The notes beneath the pieces were generated by a model. The model saw only the letters and a list, made by a program, of their open reading frames with translations. It was not told where the DNA came from and made no database searches. From the NCBI RefSeq assembly GCF_030272895.1, contig NZ_JALRNF010000009.1:84653-148652 (forward strand): a stretch of 64,000 bases of DNA, read 5' to 3'. The position numbers and the translations under genes were made by a program. Of this stretch, positions 59,534 to 64,000 are shown piece after piece (positions within the stretch are counted from its first letter, which is position 1; each line of letters starts with the position of its first letter). The stretch is from Pseudomonas sp. BGr12. GTDB lineage: Bacteria > Pseudomonadota > Gammaproteobacteria > Pseudomonadales > Pseudomonadaceae.

Positions 59534-60808
59534 TCAGGCCGACATCATCTTTTTCCACTGCTGGTAGGCGCCGCGCATGCCGGTTTCGGCACTGACGTCG
59601 GAAATCCGCCCATCCTCGCTCGCGGTCTCGCCCGGCAAGCCGCGGTTGAGCATGATCCACAGCTCTTCGCCGGCGTTGGCGCCTTTCTGCACGCGCTCCC
59701 AGGCTTCGGAGTCATCCGGTGTGCCAAAGCCCATCGGGCCCTGGAAGTGCTCGTGCAGGCGCAGGCGGTAGCGGTTGGCGGCGGCCGGGCCGTCTTTCAT
59801 GGTGATCACCGAGTGGTGGATCTCGGTCTCGTTCACCGAAATCGGTTGCAGCACCCGGAAGAACGCCATCGAGCAGGCGATGTTGGGGAACAGGTTGAGG
59901 TTGAAGCCCGAGCCACCCACCGCACGGACAATGCGCCGCACTTGCTGCTCCTCGATGCCTTCGTCGCGCAGTTCGGCCGCCAGCGACTCGAAACGCTCCG
60001 GGATCGGCTTGTCGAGGTCGGCTTCCAGGTCGACCAGCTCCGGGATCATCACCATCACGCTGTGACCGTTGCCCAGGTCCTCGACGTAGCCGGGGCCTTT
60101 GACGAAGTCGAACAGCTCCAGGGTCTGTTCGTCGACCGACGACAGGAAGCTCTTGTGCACCAGCGGGAAGTGGTAGGCGTCGGTGGTGTTCTCCAACTGG
60201 ATCTTCCAGTTGCCGGGGAAGCGGAAGCGATGCTCGCCGGGCACATTGATGCCGTAACCGGCGCCCTGCTTCATGAACAGGTCCATCCACTTCTTCGCCG
60301 CACCGAGGAAGTCCTGCAGCGGTTCGATGTCGTCCTTGAAGGTGGCGAAGATCATGCCGGCGTAGCTTTCCACGCGCAGGCTGACCAGCGGCAGTTCGGA
60401 CTTGTCCAGGCAGTCGCCATAGCTTTCCGGGTGCGGAATGCCGCGCAGCGAACCGTCCAGGGCATAGCCCCAGCCGTGGTACGGGCAGACGAAGCTGTTG
60501 GTCTTGCCTTTCTTGTGTTCGCAGACAGTGGCACCGCGGTGACGGCAACGGTTGAGCAGGACATGAATGTCCTTTTTCCGGTCACGTACGACAATCACCG
60601 GCTGCTTGCCGATGTAGGCGGTCTTGTAGCTGCCCGACTCGGGGATTTCGCTCTCATGGGCGACCCAGATCCAGGTGCTGTAGAAGATCTTTTCCAGCTC
60701 GGCGTCGAACAGCGCCGGGTCGGTGTACAAGGACGTGTGGACGCGATCGGCCTTTACCAGGTCGGCAGGGTCGACCGCCAGATTGATGGCGGGAATCAGG
60801 TTGGTCAC
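59534..60808 (-). CDS. iacC: Rieske oxygenase large subunit IacC
   Basis: Terminal oxygenase alpha subunit of 424 residues. The Rieske cluster is Cys88, His90, Cys108, His111 ('CRHRGATVC...CPYHGWG') and the mononuclear iron site includes His213 and His218 ('NTTDAYHFPLVHKSFL') bridged by Asp210. It attacks the indole ring of an IAA derivative. Translation begins at a GTG with AAGGAG upstream. Confidence 0.94.
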   Translation of the reverse strand: MTNLIPAINLAVDPADLVKADRVHTSLYTDPALFDAELEKIFYSTWIWVAHESEIPESGSYKTAYIGKQPVIVVRDRKKDIHVLLNRCRHRGATVCEHKKGKTNSFVCPYHGWGYALDGSLRGIPHPESYGDCLDKSELPLVSLRVESYAGMIFATFKDDIEPLQDFLGAAKKWMDLFMKQGAGYGINVPGEHRFRFPGNWKIQLENTTDAYHFPLVHKSFLSSVDEQTLELFDFVKGPGYVEDLGNGHSVMVMIPELVDLEADLDKPIPERFESLAAELRDEGIEEQQVRRIVRAVGGSGFNLNLFPNIACSMAFFRVLQPISVNETEIHHSVITMKDGPAAANRYRLRLHEHFQGPMGFGTPDDSEAWERVQKGANAGEELWIMLNRGLPGETASEDGRISDVSAETGMRGAYQQWKKMMSA

Positions 60809-60887
60809 GGAACGCTCCTTGCCAGCTGCTACGGCTGGCAGTCTTGGATACTCGGTGGGCAGCCCCGGGTTGCGGGGCCGGCCTGGT

Positions 60888-61250
60888 TCAATTGCGCTGG
60901 ATGATCAGTTCGCGGCCGACACGGGCCTCGACCTTGGCGTAGCGCCACAGCTTGTAAGGGCCATCGCCCACCGCCGTGGTGCGGAACAGGTTGCAGGCGG
61001 CGTGCACCGTTTCGATATCGGCGACATCGGCCAGCAGGTAGGTGGTCCAGGGGAAGCCGTCGGACGGGCCGACCATGCTCTGGTCGTCGTCCATGTTGCC
61101 CAGCACCTGCACGCCGGCCAGGTCATGGATGCCGTTCCACATCTCGCTGAACGCTGCCCACACCTGCAGTTGCTCGTCACGCGGGGCGTCGAAGAAGTTC
61201 TGGTTGATGCCCATGCAGAACAGCACGCGCAACGTCTTTTTAGTGGTCAT
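60888..61250 (-). CDS. iacB: small conserved protein IacB
   Basis: A 120-residue protein found in iac clusters between iacA and iacC; function unknown. The sequence ('TLRVLFCMGINQNFFDAPRDEQLQVWAAF') suggests a ferredoxin-like/dimeric alpha-beta-barrel fold. AGGA precedes the ATG at 61250. It is 16 bp downstream of iacA. Confidence 0.88.
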   Translation of the reverse strand: MTTKKTLRVLFCMGINQNFFDAPRDEQLQVWAAFSEMWNGIHDLAGVQVLGNMDDDQSMVGPSDGFPWTTYLLADVADIETVHAACNLFRTTAVGDGPYKLWRYAKVEARVGRELIIQRN

Positions 61251-61266
61251 GAGAAAATCCTGACAG

Positions 61267-62436
61267 TTACAGATAGCCCGGAAGGGGCTGCTTTCCAAAG
61301 AACATCGCGCCAGCGTTCTGGTAGGTGGCATCGCCCATGAAGGCGTGCTGGGTCACTACCTGCGCGTCGTTGACGCAACGGGCCAGCGGGCTGTCGTTAT
61401 AGATACCGGTCATGCCCGAGAGCATCTGCGCGGTACGCGCCACGTCTGCGGCGACCCGCGCCGCGTGGGTCGACGACAGGCGCAACAGGTTGGTGACCTC
61501 GACCGGCACCGGATCGCCGGCCAGCACGTGTTCCCAGGCACGCTCGATGGATTCATAGAAGAATGCCCGGGCCGAGCGCAGCGCGGCCTCGGCCTTGGCG
61601 ATATCCACCTGGGCCAGGGGGCGGTCGGCCAGCGCCGGGGCGCCGGTCACGGAGATGCGCCCGCTGGCCATGCCGGACAGTTCGTCCAGGGCGGCACGCG
61701 CGACCCCAAGCCCGACCACTGACAGCACCTGGGTGGCGAAGGACAGCGACGGATAGCGGAAAAAGGCTTCGTCCAGGTTGGCTTTGCCACCGCGCACGAA
61801 GGTCCACTCCTCGCCCACCAGCACATTCTCGACCACCAGGTCGTGGCTGCCGGTACCCAGCAGGCCGACGGTGTCCCAGGTTTCCTCGATGCGCGCAGCT
61901 TCGCGCGGCATCACCGCCAGGCGCGGCAGGTCCAGCTTGTCGCCGTTGCGCGGGGCAATGCCGACGCCAACGATGTCAGCGCCCATCGATCCGCTGGAGT
62001 ACTTCCAGCGGCCATTGACCTTGAAGCCGCCCGGCACCACCTCGGCAGGCTGCGGCGGGAAGATGCCGCCGGCAAACACGATATCGGGGCTCTTGCTGTA
62101 GATGCCGGCGATGGTCTGAAGCGGCAGCGCTGCCAGGTACACCGGACTCATGCCGAAGCTGGCCACCCAGCCGGCAGAGCCATCGGCATGGGAAATACAT
62201 TCGATCATTTCGCAGAATTCGGCGGGCGAGCACTCCAGCCCGCCGAAGCGCCGTGGCACCAGGGCGCGGTAAACGCCGTGGGCTTTGAACGCATCGATCA
62301 CATCGCGGGAGATGTGCCGCTGCCGATCGAACTCACCCGAACGGGCACGATCACGAACGCCTTCGAGCAAGCTTTCGAAGGCAGGGCCAGAAGCAAGCGC
62401 AGACGCTGGCGCTGAACGCAGGCAAAGCGAATCCAT
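61267..62436 (-). CDS. iacA: flavin-dependent monooxygenase IacA
   Basis: A 389-residue acyl-CoA-dehydrogenase-fold flavoprotein of the group D monooxygenase type ('IECISHADGSAGWVASFGMSPVYLA', 'WDTVGLLGTGSHDLVVENVLVGEEW'). In characterised iac systems it performs the first oxidation of indole-3-acetate, using reduced flavin from IacG. It heads the operon iacABCDEFG with GGAG upstream of the ATG. Confidence 0.93.
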   Translation of the reverse strand: MDSLCLRSAPASALASGPAFESLLEGVRDRARSGEFDRQRHISRDVIDAFKAHGVYRALVPRRFGGLECSPAEFCEMIECISHADGSAGWVASFGMSPVYLAALPLQTIAGIYSKSPDIVFAGGIFPPQPAEVVPGGFKVNGRWKYSSGSMGADIVGVGIAPRNGDKLDLPRLAVMPREAARIEETWDTVGLLGTGSHDLVVENVLVGEEWTFVRGGKANLDEAFFRYPSLSFATQVLSVVGLGVARAALDELSGMASGRISVTGAPALADRPLAQVDIAKAEAALRSARAFFYESIERAWEHVLAGDPVPVEVTNLLRLSSTHAARVAADVARTAQMLSGMTGIYNDSPLARCVNDAQVVTQHAFMGDATYQNAGAMFFGKQPLPGYL

Positions 62437-62957
62437 AGACTGTCTCCGTCTCAGGTACGGTTGGAACTAATTGGCGGTAGGGAACGTGCCGCTTCCCTGG
62501 AAGGAACGGGCATCACCGCGAAGCGGTGGCGAGGTGGCTGCACTGGCCTGTGGCAAGCGCCAACCACTCGGGATGGAGTGCGTTGGATCGGGCGGCATGA
62601 TCTGTCTCTCTTGTTTTGGTGCCGATGGGCAGAATTTGCGATTTATTACGTGAATTGTCAATTGATTTTTCACGATATAAATCACGCTTGAAAGGCGTTC
62701 AAAAATTTCGCAAAACAATGCATTAAAGCGGTGATTAAACGTTTCTTGTCCGATTTTCACCAGAACATCTCTTACTTTTTCATTTGCTCATAAAGAGCAA
62801 AAGCAGTAAAAAACTATCGCGATATCACTAAATAAACAGACAAAAATAATCCGACAGCACAGCAAAAACGCCAGGCCTTGGCAGATCCGCAACGGCATGC
62901 CTCCCACGCCGCCAGACAGCCGACGCGGGGCACCGCCGTGGAAGACCTGATTCACCC
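62437..62957. other. 521-bp intergenic region upstream of iacA
   Basis: AT-rich, with no credible gene. It contains an inverted repeat TTGAA-AGGCG-TTCAA (62688-62702), AATTGTCAATT (62653-62663) and a hairpin TTTGCTC-ATAAA-GAGCAAA (62783-62801). The first two are candidate IacR sites; the third lies downstream of the NIPSNAP gene. Confidence 0.5.
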
Positions 62958-63623
62958 TCAGCACAAGGGTGAAAACGCGGCCGGCAAATAGACCATCGAG
63001 CTCATTTTCTGCAGCTGTGGCGCCGAGTTCTGCGGCGGCCATACGCCCTCCTTCACCGCCCGGGTACGCACGTCCAGGCGTTGCTCCAGGGTCGCGTACG
63101 GCCAGATGTGCAAGTAGCGCGGCACGCGCCCGCTGGTGGCATAGAACGCCGCGAACACCTGGGAGTAGCCCTGCTCCGTGCGCGGACCGATTGCATCGCG
63201 CCAGCCTTGCAAGGTGGGCGCCAGGCCCGAGGTCACCAGGTCGTACTCGCGCAACTCGTAGAACGGACCGTGCGCACCTGGCGGCAGCGGCTCAAGGAAG
63301 GGAAACAGGCGGTAGTCGTCCATGTGCTGTTCGAGAATGTATTCACCGATGCCGAATGCATCGCTGGCCGCCAGCACCCGCTCACGTTCGGCCGCTTGCA
63401 CCTGCACACTGGCAAAGCGGCGCAGCACCGCGATGGTGTTCTGCGGGCCGATCTCGGATAGCCAGCAGCCCATCAGCTCAACGCCCTCGAGCGCGTCCTG
63501 CAAGGCTGCCTGCAGGCGTGGCAAGGCGTGCGCCGGGGTGCGTACGCGCAAGGTGAAACGCAGCAGTTCGTAGCGGTCCACACGGGGTGTCGTGCGGCTA
63601 TTGCCGTGGTGTGTATCGGACAT
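62958..63623 (-). CDS. NIPSNAP-family protein
   Basis: A 221-residue protein with two tandem dimeric alpha-beta-barrel (NIPSNAP, PF07978) modules; the second opens 'GPFYELREYDLVTSGLAPTLQGWRDAIGPR', which is the family's most recognisable block. AGAGG precedes the ATG at 63623. NIPSNAP proteins of bacteria often sit with aromatic- or terpenoid-degrading genes, perhaps as intermediate-binding or decarboxylase-like proteins. It stands 521 bp upstream of iacA on the same strand; membership of the iac regulon is possible but unproven. Confidence 0.85.
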   Translation of the reverse strand: MSDTHHGNSRTTPRVDRYELLRFTLRVRTPAHALPRLQAALQDALEGVELMGCWLSEIGPQNTIAVLRRFASVQVQAAERERVLAASDAFGIGEYILEQHMDDYRLFPFLEPLPPGAHGPFYELREYDLVTSGLAPTLQGWRDAIGPRTEQGYSQVFAAFYATSGRVPRYLHIWPYATLEQRLDVRTRAVKEGVWPPQNSAPQLQKMSSMVYLPAAFSPLC

Positions 63624-63710
63624 GGCTTTACCTCTGTTGAAAAAGAACGGTGCTTCACGCAATCCTGGGGACCAGGATCTTTGGGCTTGGGTGTAGAGGT
63701 GGATTGCTGC

Positions 63711-63729
63711 GTACGGCCCTACGCTGCGC
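63711..63729. repeat. dispersed repeat fragment shared with 43920-44050
   Basis: TACGGCCCTACGCTGCGCT recurs from the left arm of the inverted repeat at 43.9 kb, marking the beginning of a second mosaic element. Confidence 0.75.
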
Positions 63730-63748
63730 TTCGGATCCCTTGTGTCTT

Positions 63749-63820
63749 TGTGGGAGCGGGCTTGCCCCGCGAAGCGCTATGGCTGACACACCGCTATCGC
63801 GGGGCAAGCCCGCTCCCACA
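63749..63820. repeat. REP inverted pair
   Basis: TGTGGGAGCGGGCTTGCCCC facing its complement ending CAAGCCCGCTCCCACA, separated by a short spacer. It can form a long hairpin between repeat modules. Confidence 0.9.
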
Positions 63821-63872
63821 GGCGCCTGCACTGACGCATCTTCGAAATCAGATTGTGGCGGAGCCAAAATGA
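63821..63872. repeat. dispersed repeat module, copy 2
   Basis: GGCGCCTGCACTGACGCATC and following sequence, nearly identical to 44079-44130. Confidence 0.8.
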
Positions 63873-63881
63873 GTACCGCCC

Positions 63882-64000
63882 TGCTCTTGCTCTTCATGCG
63901 CGGTATTTCAGGCGCCGCAGAACGCGACTTCAGGAGGCCGAGTGGAGGTGCCTGTAGGGGCCGTGCGCAGCACCTTCGGCGTAGCCGAAGAACGCGAGCC
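63882..64000. repeat. 119-bp dispersed repeat module, copy 2 (runs to window edge)
   Basis: Matches 44347-44464 with a few substitutions and one inserted C. It includes the CTTCGGC-GTA-GCCGAAG hairpin (63974-63990). The element continues beyond the window. Confidence 0.88.

Noticed and set aside
62788..63042. A possible 84-residue minus-strand protein upstream of iacA
   Set aside because: It begins inside the 3' end of the NIPSNAP gene and lacks a ribosome site; a chance hydrophobic tail is all that resembles a gene.

Overview
The window is GC-rich, gene-dense chromosomal DNA that reads as Pseudomonas, most like the soil and rhizosphere P. putida lineage (inference). Support comes from REP palindromes with a TGTGGGAGCGGGCTTGCC-type core, two OprD-family porins, a MexEF-OprN-type efflux operon, Anr-type boxes and cioAB. 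I saw no tRNA, rRNA, CRISPR array, prophage or insertion sequence.

Layout. 0-3.5 kb: 3' end of an MFS symporter gene, an OprD porin and a TauE/SafE exporter. 3.5-10.3 kb: an RND efflux operon diverging from a TetR gene, with two matching candidate operators between them. 10.3-22 kb: a thymidylate-kinase-like ATPase, an AraC regulator, and a neighbourhood of neutral-lipid and acyl-chain genes. The last includes an alpha/beta hydrolase, a WS/DGAT acyltransferase and a large ACP / acyl-AMP ligase / PlsC fusion, mixed with EndA, a cupin, MscS and a UMF1 permease. 22-27.3 kb: a BetI-like regulator, an NCS1 permease, an Fe-alcohol dehydrogenase and an aldehyde dehydrogenase, which looks like an uptake-and-oxidation pathway for an unknown nitrogenous alcohol or amine. 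27.4-32.5 kb: an oxygen-responsive group (GNAT acetyltransferase, two tandem-domain Usps, a membrane protein, a Zn-alcohol dehydrogenase) with three Anr/Fnr boxes. 32.4-34.2 kb: a split YeeE/YedE pair and a CopD-like membrane protein.

34.8-49 kb is a respiratory and molybdenum-cofactor region: an orphan NuoA-like gene, cioBA, a YdeP/FdhF-type molybdoenzyme, moaA, a bestrophin channel, an OprD porin, moeA-moaB, a LysR regulator and moaCDE. A shared 9-mer, GCGTCCAAT, lies in the promoter regions of the molybdoenzyme, moaB/lysR and moaC genes. This suggests one LysR regulon that makes the enzyme together with its own cofactor pathway. A mosaic of palindromic intergenic repeats sits between the porin and moeA, and recurs at the right end of the window.

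49-54.3 kb encodes a tryptophan-tryptophylquinone aromatic amine dehydrogenase (heavy chain, E and D maturation proteins, light chain), a monohaem cytochrome c, a FeaR-type activator and a second cytochrome c. 54.3-62.4 kb is a complete indole-3-acetic acid degradation (iac) cluster: iacABCDEFG and iacHI on the minus strand and the MarR gene iacR on the plus strand. A NIPSNAP-family gene follows upstream. Together the last 15 kb equips the cell to use plant- and amino-acid-derived aromatic amines and auxin, consistent with a plant-associated lifestyle.
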